Assembly: GCA_009760855.2 (NCBI GenBank)
Contig: WPIO01000004.1
Location: forward strand, 9,797,501-9,861,500
Origin: Cristatella mucedo
Lineage: Eukaryota > Bryozoa > Phylactolaemata > Cristatellidae
DNA: 64,000 nt
Direction of reading: 5' to 3'
A model generated the notes under the pieces. That model did not search any database, was not told where the DNA came from, and worked only from the letters and a program-made list of their open reading frames with translations. This document shows, in pieces, positions 31,601 through 63,433 of the stretch. Both the position numbers and the translations under genes were made by a program. How positions within the stretch are numbered: the stretch's first letter is position 1; each line of letters begins with the position of its first letter.

Positions 31601-34223
31601 GCCTGACAGTCCCATCCAGTCTTCTTATGATCGGCTACCCCTGCAAGGGTAGTCAAACTCGACACGTTCTTGGCTTAAGCCTGTCTACATCTATGATCCC
31701 ATGATCTGGACAAGATATGTTTCTGAAAGATGATCGTCTCTTTTAACTAACTTAATCGTGAGCTCTGGATCGCCTGCCGATAGGTTGTGGGATCTTACAA
31801 GCTCAAGGAAAAACTGTTTTTAGCACATAGTCCCACAGCAATCGTTCTTGGGTCATTCTGTGTTTTGAAATGATCTGTTTTACTTGCAACGGCTGTTAAT
31901 GGTCACGTGCTTATTCATTCGACCATCCCGGAGTTGCCAATGAAGCCGTGGCAAATTGCTTACAGGACTAATCCACATTTGCTTTACAACAGATTGCCGT
32001 CGGTTGGTCTGATGTGGTCGTTATATATGTTAGAATTACTGATTTCTTATTGTTCATGGTCGTCTCTGACGGTTTTCCATTATAATTATATTGAACTCAA
32101 AATTTCAAATTTCATATCGATCCTTTAAATATTTTCCGATTTGAATTTCCAAGTCACAAAGCTACACTGTAACTGAAGCTGTTTAGAAGTCACAAGCGTT
32201 TACCTCAGCAAGCTGCAAACATGTACCTCAACTTACCAACGTTCAAAAAAGTTGGGACACGTCGAATATAATACTGTGATTTTTAAATTTGTTTATTTTT
32301 AAGTATCTTGATTCTGGTTTACTTCCGAGTTAGGCATGTTTTGCATTATCATTTTTCCCTTTGATGTGGAAATTTTCATAACTTCCTATTCCATTTCTGA
32401 CAATTTCTTTTAAGGTATCTAAACAAATATTTGATTTTTGAACTAGATTTTTCAGCACTTAATCGACATTTACCCTTAATCCAGATTGTTTGGCTATACG
32501 ATGGGCAGGTAGTGCTTGTTTGTGTGGTGTGCTTGTGTTATGTGTGTGTGCCCGCGTGTGTGTGCGCGCATTCTTGTCATTGACATGATAGATACACTCG
32601 AATATGGTGGAGGATAACTCGAATTTCTTTGGCTGATAGGTGCCTATCCCTACTCCTTCAGGCTGGTAATGGCTGTGTCTTGACTGCTCACACAGCCAAC
32701 TTGAACCCATACGTAACTGCTTCCAGTAAGTGTATCATGGAAGCATATTGACACGGCAGCCCCATGCACTTCGAAGCTCAATTTTTATGGTGCATTACTT
32801 TATGCTCATGTATAGACACCATTGATTGTGATTGCACAGACCTCTTCTGGCTCATTAGAATGAATTTACATTCTCAGTGTTGGCTTACAGTTGGTGCTAA
32901 GGTGTACAGCCAGGCTAGTCTGTCGTGAATGTCGAAATTGCCATATTATACCACTTCTCACCGACTTGCACTGGGTCCCCCATCAAACAGCGCATCAACT
33001 TTTAAGGTTCTGTCACTCACTTTTAGGTCCCTTCATTCTCTTGCTCCAGCCTACCTATCAAAACTCATCCCAATCAGGCTCTCATCTCAATCATCGTACC
33101 AACCGCTCTTATAATAATAATACAGCGTTTGATGTAGCACCCTCAGAGATCTCAATGTCTTTCTAGGCACGTTACATTTGCTATACAGGAAGCACGATTA
33201 AATGGTTAGTGGCGGCATGCTCAATAAACAACAAGAATAACATGGTTAGGGTGACATGCACAGGGTCAGCATGCAAATATGGTTAGTGGCAGCATGCACG
33301 TGACTCAAGTAGTTGAGATGTTCCTGAAATCAAACTCATCCTTTGGAGACCGCGTGCCTTTAGTTCGTATGCTCCCATAGCCTGGAGATCACCCCCCCCC
33401 GACTGATGTCACGACATTCCCTCACTTGACATTCAAAAAGAAGGTAAAGGCTCACCGGTTCCTCACAGCCTTTCTTCCGTTCGTGTGAATTGTCCAATGA
33501 TTGTATTTATGCATCCTGATGCTGTTCCATGTTATTACCGACCGATTGGCATGCTTCCTTTGCAGAATATGTCAAGTGACTGCAATGCGATTTCTCTTTG
33601 GGGCTGTGCAATTGTCTTATTATTATTATTATCATCATCATTATTGTTATGGGTAAAATATTAATATCCACATCGATCGATAATCTGTAATTGTTTAGCT
33701 TCCGGTTTTGTGCACATATGGTATTGCATAATTCATCTGTATACTATTGCTTTTAGCCGGTGCAAAAGTGGTTAAAGTGACATTCCTCAAGCATGCCCAT
33801 TCTGCGAAAAATGGGAACTGTTGTTAGTGGCATCACGTGGTTATTTCATTATTGTAGTATGTACTGCTGCCGTTTACTTTGCTGGAAGTCACCGTCGCAT
33901 GTAGGCCACAACCTTACTCTAAGGTATGTTTATTCAACTGATGTCAGAAAACTGGCTTAGATTTTGCATCTTGTTGCCAAGCGAACTGTATCATGATGTC
34001 TCTTTCTTGTTTCTGACGGCTGTCTGTTTTTAATCTTCAGGTATCAGACAGCAATGTATCTGCACTACTGGCCGTATTCAAGGTGTATAACATACCTGCA
34101 ACTTGGCTTGTTAAAGGGGGAAAAATACTTGGTCACATTGCTGAGTTGGCTGAAGATGCATGTATATATTTTTTCTTCTTCGTGTTGACTCATGTTTTAC
34201 TAATTGAATTGGGAGTAAGTTAA
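28648..34223 (+). CDS. CAMLG: CAMLG / GET2-like ER receptor subunit for tail-anchored proteins (complete, 4 exons)
   Basis: Exons: 28648-28753, 30369-30736, 33858-33923, 34041-34223 (stop TAA), 240 residues. Residues 9-28 read EARRRKILANSEARMRKLMG, the basic N-terminal helix by which CAMLG/Get2 recruits the TRC40/GET3 ATPase; human CAMLG has a similar RRRKLL.NSEQR motif. A Ser/Asp-rich cytosolic linker follows (about 36-131), then three hydrophobic segments: about 135-152 (VVLSLLAVLVRLILATQF), 159-173 and 221-238 (CIYFFFFVLTHVLLIELG). The last matches the human C-terminal helix region. Exon 3 has 22 codons. The exon 1 donor is ambiguous: CACG|GTGTGT (used here) or TTTG|GTGATC 9 bp on, both phase 1. 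Human CAMLG is 296 residues; this one is shorter in the linker. Partner GET1/WRB is not in the window. Introns 1 and 2 contain LINE copies. Confidence 0.88.
28990..29118 (+). mobile_element. LINE family 1 tail
   Basis: AAAGTGCCTAGAAAGAGATT, TCTCCGATGGCGCTATAAA and ATTATCATT mark a truncated 3' end inside CAMLG intron 1. Confidence 0.75.
29810..30190 (+). mobile_element. LINE family 2, 3' end
   Basis: Contains SAGPRLWNLLLQFS (the end of the ORF) and a non-coding tail with CTTTGTGGAGTTACAGACGG. Similar 3' ends occur on the other strand at 37345-37830 and 40735-41120, and short tails at 52140-52190 (+) and 63365-63430 (-). Distinct from family 1: no GCGCC hairpin. In CAMLG intron 1. Confidence 0.75.
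31025..31110 (+). mobile_element. LINE family 1 tail
   Basis: TAGAAAGAGATTGAGTTCTC, then GAGGACGTTTTATCAAGTG and (ATT)n. In CAMLG intron 2. Confidence 0.75.
31358..31465 (-). mobile_element. LINE family 1 tail
   Basis: (ATT)n followed on the reverse strand by the hairpin GTGCCTAGAAAGAGATTGAG; in CAMLG intron 2, opposite in orientation to the copy at 31025. Confidence 0.8.
32885..33640 (+). mobile_element. LINE family 1-like copy split by another insertion
   Basis: 32891-33107 translates to ARLVCRECRNCHIIPLLTDL and HSLAPAYLSKLIPI. The next part of the ORF (SFGDRVPLVRMLP-like; CTTTGGAGACCGCGTGCC) resumes at 33340 and ends in a diverged tail and (ATT)n near 33620-33640. A reverse-oriented family 1 tail (33108-33310) interrupts it. 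All lie in CAMLG intron 2. Confidence 0.75.
33108..33310 (-). mobile_element. LINE family 1 3' end nested in another LINE
   Basis: Begins with AATAATAATACAGCGTTTGA, the reverse complement of the family tail, and carries the GGTTAGTGGCAGCATGCAC block. Younger than the flanking copy it splits. Confidence 0.75.
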
Positions 34224-35159
34224 GCCTGTGGATTGCAAAACAAGTCGGCAGCCTATGCTCAGCTGACACTTGTTCTAAACTCAAAGAAATTCATTTGAAA
34301 ATTGAAAGTGGTGGTGCTTGTTGATGCGACGAGCTAAATAGAAAATCGTTGTTATTACGTTTGTGGTGTAGCTGGTATATCGCCAATAAGAGTTTCCTCG
34401 AGCAAACCTGTAACGTATTGTATGCTATATCATGTGTGAGTTGATAGTGCCACGTTTAAATATTCTCGCTGCATCCAGCTCAGGCGTCACGTGGGCACCT
34501 GACCATTTGGCTGAGACTGCAGCAACTGGCCAATCGATGGTTGGCTGGCCAATGGCCAATGGTGGATCGAATACCATTTAGTAGGCTTAATTAACCAGTG
34601 TTGCTTCGCAGTGTCACCTGTCCTATGCAGTGGTTGGCACAAAGCTGTGCACACTGTATAGCAATGCCTGTCAAGTTGGTTATTGGCAGGCTAAGTAGTC
34701 ATACAAGTGACGGCTTGCTTACCCATCGCTGCTGTAATGCAGTTGATCAGTGGCTCAAGTGGAAAGCTAAGTGCCCTTAGCTGGAGCGGATCGTTTGTGT
34801 ACAAATCGTAATGGGCATATCCCCCGGCTTGTGTAGTATGCAAGTACTTATTGATAGTTTTTGGAAGTTAGTGAGTGAACCTCTGTAGCAACGTGTATTG
34901 TATAGAGTTCCCTTTAGCGACGTGCTCTTTCAAAGTTAGCTGTCATTGGCAACCACGAAATTTCTGGGTAGACTCTGATGTCCTGTTGTCTGTTATAGGT
35001 GTGTATGAAAACGTTGACCTTAGATAAACCAATTTTAAGCGATGCAGTATCTGGCTTCTACGCCTGTTCCGAGCAGACATCGGAGACATTCATAATTGCA
35101 ATGCACCGAACAACCGAAGACCTTCTGTCAGAGAGCTGAGTGCCTAAGAAGTGTTATTT

Positions 35160-35228
35160 CAGTGGGAAATAAACCTGCAAGTACTAGTTACTGGCCCAGT
35201 GCTCTATCGATTGAGCCATACAAAGTAA
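35160..35228 (-). repeat. tRNA-like fragment
   Basis: Reverse strand: TATGGCTCAATCGATAGAGC (A box and D-arm-like) then CTGGGCCAGTAACTAGTAC (anticodon-arm-like); the B box has decayed. Probably a SINE head. Confidence 0.45.
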
Positions 35229-35302
35229 TCTTTAACGGCACTCAATATTGGGTTTTAAGCCTTCTCCTTTAATTTAATTTGCCTTGTGCTTGAGTCAAAT
35301 AA

Positions 35303-35740
35303 TAAAAAAAAAATTATTTATCTATAGCACCTCAGAACTACGTATATCTATTTCTAGGCACTGTACACAGGCTGAAAAGGAAGCACATCAATCGGATAGT
35401 GATAGCATGCACACTTTCTGCACACAAAGGAAATTCACACGAACTGAGCAAATGCTTCGAGAAACAGGTGCGATTTTGCCTCCCTTAAAATATCAAGTCA
35501 GGGGATGTCGTGACGTCTATGGTGAATGAGTTCCGGGCTTTAGGAATGTACAAACAGAAGTGCCGTCTTCAAAGGATTTGAGGGTTGCTAGAGACACGGC
35601 CAAACGATACGAATCAGAAGAGCACAATGCATCATCCGAGAGAAAAAAATATTTCAGATGAGTATGCCGAAGCAAGAGAATGAAGGACCTAAAAGTGATT
35701 GATAGAACCTTCAAGTCGATACGTTGCATGGTGGGGACCT
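35303..35740 (-). mobile_element. LINE family 1, 3' end (diverged)
   Basis: Reverse strand: QRIDLKVLSITFRSFILLL and CTFLKPGTHSP-like sequence, then the 3' part and a weak hairpin at 35320-35360. Confidence 0.75.
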
Positions 35741-35969
35741 CTATTTAGTTCTCGAATGTATGTGGGTGATGATTTTAATTGCAATTTGATGTTTTTCTTG
35801 GCAATTTCCCTTGAACGACTGAATGAACAGCGATTTGTGGCCTTTAGCGTAGTTTTACAAGTAAAGTGGTAGTTTCAAAACACTGAACAATCAAAGGCTG
35901 GCTGCAAATTTTTTGCTCTTTTCTCATTGGTTAGCTTGAATGGCTTATGCCCCTTGGCTCTAGCTTCTA

Positions 35970-36128
35970 TTTCCAAAAATATAATTCATTTGTATAGCAC
36001 TTAATCTCTATTCAGGCGCTTTGCATATGCCACGGGGGAGGGGGGCTCAACCCGACGACTTCGGTAATCAATTACATTTACCTTGACCTTGGTCGAGGCG
36101 AGCACCTTGACCACTGGCTCCAAAATTG
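35970..36128 (-). mobile_element. SINE family A copy
   Basis: Reverse strand: CCAGTGGTCAAGGTGCTCGC head, GTCGGGTTGAGCCCC, and a hairpin tail in which one arm (CTTAGGG) is deleted. Lies between CAMLG and the carboxypeptidase. Confidence 0.75.
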
Positions 36129-36975
36129 CCAGATTTTTTAATCTTAAAAACGCTTAGTCACTCAACAAACAAGCTTGACCAGTGGATGTCACCAGTTTTC
36201 GTTAAGCACACTGAAATGGAGAAGCCTCCGGTCGACGCTGGCTGCTGTGATAGCAGCTGCGGTCTCGCCGGCTACACCACCCTGAGTTGCAGTAATTACC
36301 TATATTAATTAGTGTATAAGCTGGCCAATAAAATTTCCGCTGCCTGCACAAACGCATCAAGCCTGTGAGCTAGTACAAGCTAGTCGATGTGCTTTACTGG
36401 TAAGAACAATTAGTTTTAATTAATATATTAACCATCCACTTAGCAGCCCCGTGCAAATGGTGGCTTCGATGAGAGCAACGACAGCACTAAGAGTTTACGA
36501 CAGAATTTCAGAATACGTGCATAGAAGAAGAAAAGGATACTGCACTGGCACTGGCCACCGGCAGGAAACAGCTGACAGGCACACACACGGATCTACGTCA
36601 GCTGCGACAAGAACTGTCAGCAACGTGATAACCCCCAACGGGCTTATAACGACATGAAAAATTGTGAAAATAGTGACTAGTTGCTTAATTATGAGAGTAC
36701 GACCGAAAAAAGAGAGAGGGCGACGTGGTACTAACAAGTGAACAAAAAAGAATAACTTAGATAAATGGAAATAAAGAGACAATAATGTGGTACGGGGAGC
36801 TTGTGCGCTCTGGGAGTTGGCAGCCTGGAGTGACGACGCGTGGCACTATGCGGTCAATGGGCTGACTGGGGTGCTGCCTTCGAGTTCCATCCAGGGAGGC
36901 CGTTGTCCACTTGTTCCCAGTAACAGGCAATGAGGCATCGGCAAGAGCCAGGCAGGACAAGAATTGAAAAACAGC

Positions 36976-48598
<11,623 letters not shown>

Positions 48599-48652
48599 AT
48601 TGGCGACTGACCCACGGTCCGCTCGGCGACAGCGCTAGACTAGAGCGCTTCG

Positions 48653-48829
48653 ATGATGCTGCTTCTTAGTGTGCGATGGGATGGCAGCCATATGCTAGGG
48701 TGTAATCGGAAATTGGCGTCACTGCGCCCCTCAAAGACGCCCACATACAAGCAGGCCATAGAAGAGCGGGCTAGAAATGCAGTCACCAATCACAACCATC
48801 GCTCCAGCAAGCTACTTCCGCCCAAGGTA
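48653..48829 (+). other. Possible first exon, head to head with the carboxypeptidase
   Basis: ATG ATG at 48653, then an open frame ending AAG|GTAGGC at about 48829, containing PSKTPTYKQAIEERARNAVT and a basic end (RSSKLLPPK). It begins 54 bp from the carboxypeptidase ATG on the other strand. No family recognised and no following exon identified. Confidence 0.25.
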
Positions 48830-49436
48830 GGCGGATGTATGGGGGGGGATACAGCAGTCACTCCGAAATATTCCCCAAATCTTGCGAATTGTACTCGGTG
48901 CGAGTGCTTTCAGTTTAAATAGCAGCCTATACCACAATCAATATTTACCGCTACTCCTATGAGTGATGTTAGTTCCCCTATTGGTAGCCAAGCCTTGGAA
49001 ATGGTCAAAGTACACAGGGGCAGCTCTCAGGTTAGCCGCCATACGAGCCCTTGCTTTAGTGGGTTTAACTAGGGCACCTAAAGTAACCTGTTACGGCAGA
49101 TCAAGCAGAACCCGGGTAAGGGACCCATTATTTAACCGCGAGCGAAGCGAGGGGGTAATCTGACAGCGGGATCCGTTCAAGGTAGAATGGAGCTTTGGGC
49201 AGACGAGCGGTCAGGATGTGGTCGACTATTTTGCTTCGTTAATCGAAGAGCAGGCGGCTGGTAAGCCGATGCATGGAAGGCGGAAATAAATAGCCCTAAG
49301 AATGAACACCAGAGTTTGGTCCGAGAGAATAATAGCTACGCACGAGTTCTAACGGGAGAGAATAAACGGTGGATGACTGATAGAGCTCGGGAGTCGGGGC
49401 AGCAGCTTCAGTAGCTCACTCGAGAGACTATGCTTC

Positions 49437-49525
49437 GAGAGCACGAGAATTCGAACCTACGGCGATGCACAGCCAAGTGTAACTTGGACTGCGAAGTTCT
49501 GTCCATCGGCTACTCAGTTAGCTGC
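49437..49525 (-). repeat. tRNA-like sequence (SINE head or tRNA pseudogene)
   Basis: The reverse strand has GCTAACTGAGTAGCCGATGG (A-box-like) and CCGTAGGTTCGAATTCTCGT (good B box) about 45 bp apart. The arms do not form a convincing acceptor stem, so a functional tRNA is unlikely. Confidence 0.5.
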
Positions 49526-49724
49526 TCGCATTTCGTTGTGCTATAGCTGTCCGCCCAGGGGTTGGGACCACCACAAGCTATCGCAGGTGTATCGGAGGGT
49601 TGTGTCAGACCAGCACCCAACCGCTATCTACCGGCCCGCAATAAACTGTCGCTTTCGGCACCCAGTTGCGGTTGCATGTGTTTTTACGGTTCTACCGCAC
49701 TACACTGTCCACCAGTAGAGCATC

Positions 49725-49737
49725 GGGGGGGGGGGGG
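49725..49737 (+). repeat. Poly-G run of 13
   Basis: Upstream of the carboxypeptidase gene, between repeats. Confidence 0.9.
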
Positions 49738-49769
49738 TTAAACAACTAGATTCTCAATTCTTCTCCATT

Positions 49770-50330
49770 GACTCAGCTACAGCATTTAAGTAAGCTGCGA
49801 AACACCCGCCATCGAGTAGAGCTCCACACGAAGGTCAATTTAGAAATCTTCGTTAAGAAGACTGCTTCCACATCTAGCCAGCACGTCCGATCCCTATCTA
49901 AGATCAGAGACTGTCTTCCACGGTGGCTTGCAAACAATTTAGCTAACTTCCTGGTTCTGTCACTCACTAGACTTTTGCAATTCCATTTTGCCTGGGCTAC
50001 CGAAAAAAGCTATTAGGCCACTGCAGTGGGTGATAAATTTGGCTGCAAGGCTAGCATACAAATCCCAGAGGTTTAACCATGTCTCCTTTGCTGAAAGAGC
50101 TTGGATGGCTGCCGGTTGATGAATGGATACAGGGTAAAGTTTTTATGCTAGGAATGAAGGAGCCAAGTCCCGCAATGACTTGGCTCCTTCATTCCTAGTT
50201 TAACTGCTGCACCAGTTGAACTACTGCACTCTTTCGGGAGAGTCCGAACCTCACCTCCAAATGAACTCAGCGGCCGCTCCTGGAAGGCTATGGACAGCCC
50301 TCTAGAAAAACTTGACGAGCTCCCATAGGA
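49770..50330 (+). mobile_element. LINE family 2-like C-terminal fragment
   Basis: Translates in pieces to VINLAARLAYKSQRF, HVSPLLKELGWLPVDEWIQG and LAPSFLV.LLHQL, the usual CR1/L2-type C-terminal order. The frame is broken. It contains the 22-bp inverted repeat 50148-50198. Confidence 0.6.
50148..50198. repeat. 22-bp perfect inverted repeat, 7-nt loop
   Basis: Left arm 50148-50169 starts CTAGGAATGAAGGAGCCAAG, loop 50170-50176, right arm 50177-50198. Inside a LINE fragment; the right arm has the LINE sense sequence. Confidence 0.95.
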
Positions 50331-50884
50331 TGATCGCATGGAAGCTTCGCTCCCGCCTCTACATAGTCATCCTCGATTTTGAGACCGGAGCTCAGTTGGC
50401 CCAGTAGCCTTCCCAGGCCCGCACGCTGCATGTTGAAAAATGAGTTCACGCTCCCATTTGGGGATACCCGAAATTGCTCATCTCTTTAGAGAGTTACCGT
50501 TCTATCTAACCTGCAAATATGATCGTCCCTTCAAGAAAAATGACAACACCTCTGACCACGTACGTGGTAACCGCCAGCCTAAGTAGGTGTAAGTCAAGCA
50601 GCCTTTTGAGCCCCATCCAGGCAAGAGTGGCGGCTTCCCTTCAAAGAAATGCATTGGAGCCAGTGGTTTGACACCAGGCGATGAGCCAATTTTGTCAGGA
50701 CCCAATTATTGGGAGCTTGGCATGCAATCCTAAAGACGCTGTGGTTGGGGGGTGTTCTCGGTAACGGGTACTTGAACGGCTGCAATTTGGTTGAGGCAGT
50801 CCGGTCACACCTATTCAGCTACTCGTGAGGGGTGTGTCCTCGGCGATTGAGCTCCAGCACGGGTTGGAGTATCAAGGGCTGTAA

Positions 50885-51060
50885 TAGCACACGAGGTAGG
50901 GTGCTAGCTCTTCACGACCGAGGTTGTAGGTTCGAATCCCGCAGTGGACGATCCTTTATTGGCAACTGCAAGTGGTGGCGATAGCCCTTAAGGTTCTCTC
51001 TGCCGCTGTATTAACGAGTCTGTTAAATCAGCTAATATTTTGATATTTATTTTCGGAGCA
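50885..51060 (+). mobile_element. SINE family B, nearly complete
   Basis: ACGAGGTAGGGTGCTAGC head, GTAGGTTCGAATCCCGCAGT (B box), GATCCTTTATTGGCAACTGC, GATAGCCCTTAAGGTTCTCT and TCAGCTAATATTT tail. Confidence 0.8.
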
Positions 51061-51819
51061 GCTATGACACGATCAATTAATCACAGAAATTCTTGCCATT
51101 GACCTGATTATACGTGACATTTCTTTCACTGTTTAAGAGAACATAAGATTTGTCTAGGTTATGTATCACTTGGGTAGTGAAAGCTTACACAGTTTGAGCA
51201 TTTAGAATCACACACAGGACCATTCACACTGTTAAGAGCAAATGCATTAAAGGACACGTGGGTTACTAAGATTTTGACGTGGGAGCTTTGCTTTTGATGG
51301 CAACTACAGACCTCTGCCGAAGGTCTCACGCTCTTCAGATCGTCTGTTTGCACATTCGACCGCGAAGCCATGGGAATTAAAACTATGCCACCCACAATTC
51401 TAGATAGCCAAGTTAACCCCAATCTATCCAGTCACCACGTCGGGTTTTCGTGAACATGTTGGTAATGAACTTGTGAGTTTTGACTGGGGCCCCATAGCGC
51501 TCTTTGCTGCAATTGCTCGAAGCTCATTGATGGCCTCTTCTTCTTAAGTCTTCTTAATCTAAGTGGCTCCTGTCCCACAGCTTCAGGCACTTCGTCCAGT
51601 GCTTAATAAAAGTGATGCACGTTTCGGAAATGCCAGTTGGTCTCCGCGATAACCACATACCGAGCTCTTAATATTGGCACTTGACAGATGAAAATGCCGT
51701 TATGGCTAAGCAAGCCCACTTTCAACTGATACCTTGTCCTGTGGCAATGCAAGTACATACAACATTAGTCGAACTGAACAACCGTCATAGCCACGTGTAT
51801 CCTGAGTAACGGTATTAAC

Positions 51820-51957
51820 CTGATATATATCGTGCTTTATCTGCCTCGCACGTTTAGCTACATTGTAATTTGTATCAACTTCCTTGGTGACAGTGGAATG
51901 ATTCTGCAACAAGGTCCGTTTAAATTCTGCTCCCCCACAGCTAGCACAAGAGGCCAT
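51820..51957 (-). other. Possible exon of an unknown gene or transposon
   Basis: 46 codons from an ATG, starting MASCASCGGAEFKRTLLQNH (a CxxC pair), to a possible donor CAG|GTTAAT. Further along the same strand (51770-51465) another frame is open except for one TAA (near 51630) and includes RARYVVIAETNWHF and LRLRRLKKKRPSMSFEQLQQ. It may be a decayed coding sequence. Not identified. Confidence 0.25.
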
Positions 51958-52539
51958 TCGAGGAAGGGAGGCAGGAAGGCAAGGCCGACAAAACAGTACT
52001 GGTCTGTTTAACCCTTTAAGATGTAGATTTTTTCTGCTGGCTGTGACGGAGTGACCTGCTTAGTAAAGCCACTCCTGGCTATGCTATGGGGCAAAAGACA
52101 CTTAGGCTTTAAGTGAACAAGATACAACTCGCCAGCCTAACACCCACTTAGTCTGTGCAGCTTTGTGGAGTTACAGCCCGATATACATATAACCTAACCT
52201 AAAGAATACGGTAGTTCGCACGAGTAACACGAAGTACTTTTGCCGTTAAGCAAAAACCTTGGCTACCTATCTATATTGCATAACTAACGAACGGTACCAG
52301 GCTTACGTAAAGCATCGATCTGAGCAGGCAGGCAGGCGAGCGCACATTCACCAAAAAACGAACAGCTGTACACGAAGAGCCAGACACAAGCTTCGTTAAA
52401 AATTGTAACATAACAGCCGTGGTATCGAATCAAGCGAAAAGGCAACGCCGGGCAGGGGGAGCGTTGGCTGCCTCTGATGATATCTAAAAACCATGCATAT
52501 AAACCAGTGCAGAAAAAGATGTCACACAGCATCCGCCCT

Positions 52540-52630
52540 AACAAGCAGCCACATTTTCCAAACGATCTAGGCTTTAGCTTATATACCCATGACACACAGC
52601 TGCACCTATATTTTAAAACATTTATCTTTA
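52540..52630 (+). mobile_element. Small LINE RT fragment
   Basis: LGFSLYTHDTQLHLYFK matches LGFLFYADDTQLYLCF around the RT active site; the YADD motif has decayed to YTHD. No other part of the element is seen. Confidence 0.55.
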
Positions 52631-52668
52631 AGTCGGGGGGGGGGAAGAGAGCATTTCTTTGACCGCCT

Positions 52669-62737
<10,069 letters not shown>

Positions 62738-63433
62738 CTGCAAATAGAATGATTTCGTGTGCGCACTACAAAAGTTAGAAAAAACATGGACGACCACACA
62801 CAAAACTGAGCAGATGATGGTCACGACCAACAGCAAGCAACACTCGTGCAAAATCCTCACAGTAGCTCCTACAGTACTCACATAACGAAAGTGGTGGAAC
62901 GACTAACTTTCTGAACACGCCCATTCATCATGCTGCATGCACACTGCTGGTGGCAGCCATGCACAGTCAGAGCACACGAAGAGGTGCCGGGAGCCCAAGC
63001 GGTGCCGACAGTGACTGGACAGTGACCGTCGGAATGAGGCGCATTGACGAATGGAGGAAGTGAAAACAGTGGAAACTCAGTGCCACCCGCTTGTCAGAAA
63101 GTACTTCCCTGGCCTGGAAGCTTGCAATGGGTCGTTAGCAGTGTATTTGAGCTTTGAAATCTTGGCTAACAATAACAGTAACTTGAAGTACTTTTTGTTG
63201 TTGTTGAGAATCATTCTTTGGTGCTAGTGCAGCGGCACAGCCACTCGCCATATTCAGTCTCATTAGGCCTACACATAACAGCAGAATATGTGTTTTTGGC
63301 TTTCAACAAAAATTTACCCATGCTTTGCATGTACCTTCAGTATCCCTCTCATCACAGAAAACCCTCTTATTATGTCTCCGTCTGTACTCCACAAAGCCAC
63401 AAAGACTATGTGGGTGTTATGCAGGAGGTTTGT

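Larger units (their letters stand above)
34224..36975. other. Tail-to-tail intergenic region
   Basis: 3' ends of CAMLG (+) and the carboxypeptidase (-) face each other. Contains a tRNA-like fragment (35160), a LINE end (35303-35740) and a SINE (35970-36128). AATAAA at about 35167 is a possible CAMLG polyadenylation signal, 0.95 kb after the stop. No coding sequence recognised. Confidence 0.6.
48830..52668. other. Intergenic region left of the HMG-box gene
   Basis: Contains LINE fragments (49770, 52140, 52540), a SINE B (50885), a tRNA-like piece (49437), poly-G, the 22-bp hairpin and the doubtful exon at 51820-51957. No confident gene. Confidence 0.6.

Noticed and set aside
32200-32280. Possible Tc1/mariner terminal repeat (AAAAAAGTTGGGACACGTCG)
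   Set aside because: The motif resembles ends of some such elements, but no matching inverted copy or transposase was found nearby.
49437-49525. Functional tRNA gene
   Set aside because: A and B boxes are recognisable but the acceptor stem and anticodon arm do not pair well. It is treated as SINE-derived, as are the similar pieces at 16397, 35160 and 47393.
62935-63060. Possible first exon of the HMG-box gene (MRLIPTVTVQSL on the reverse strand)
   Set aside because: The frame stops after 25 codons, has no in-phase donor, and cannot supply the missing start of box 1.
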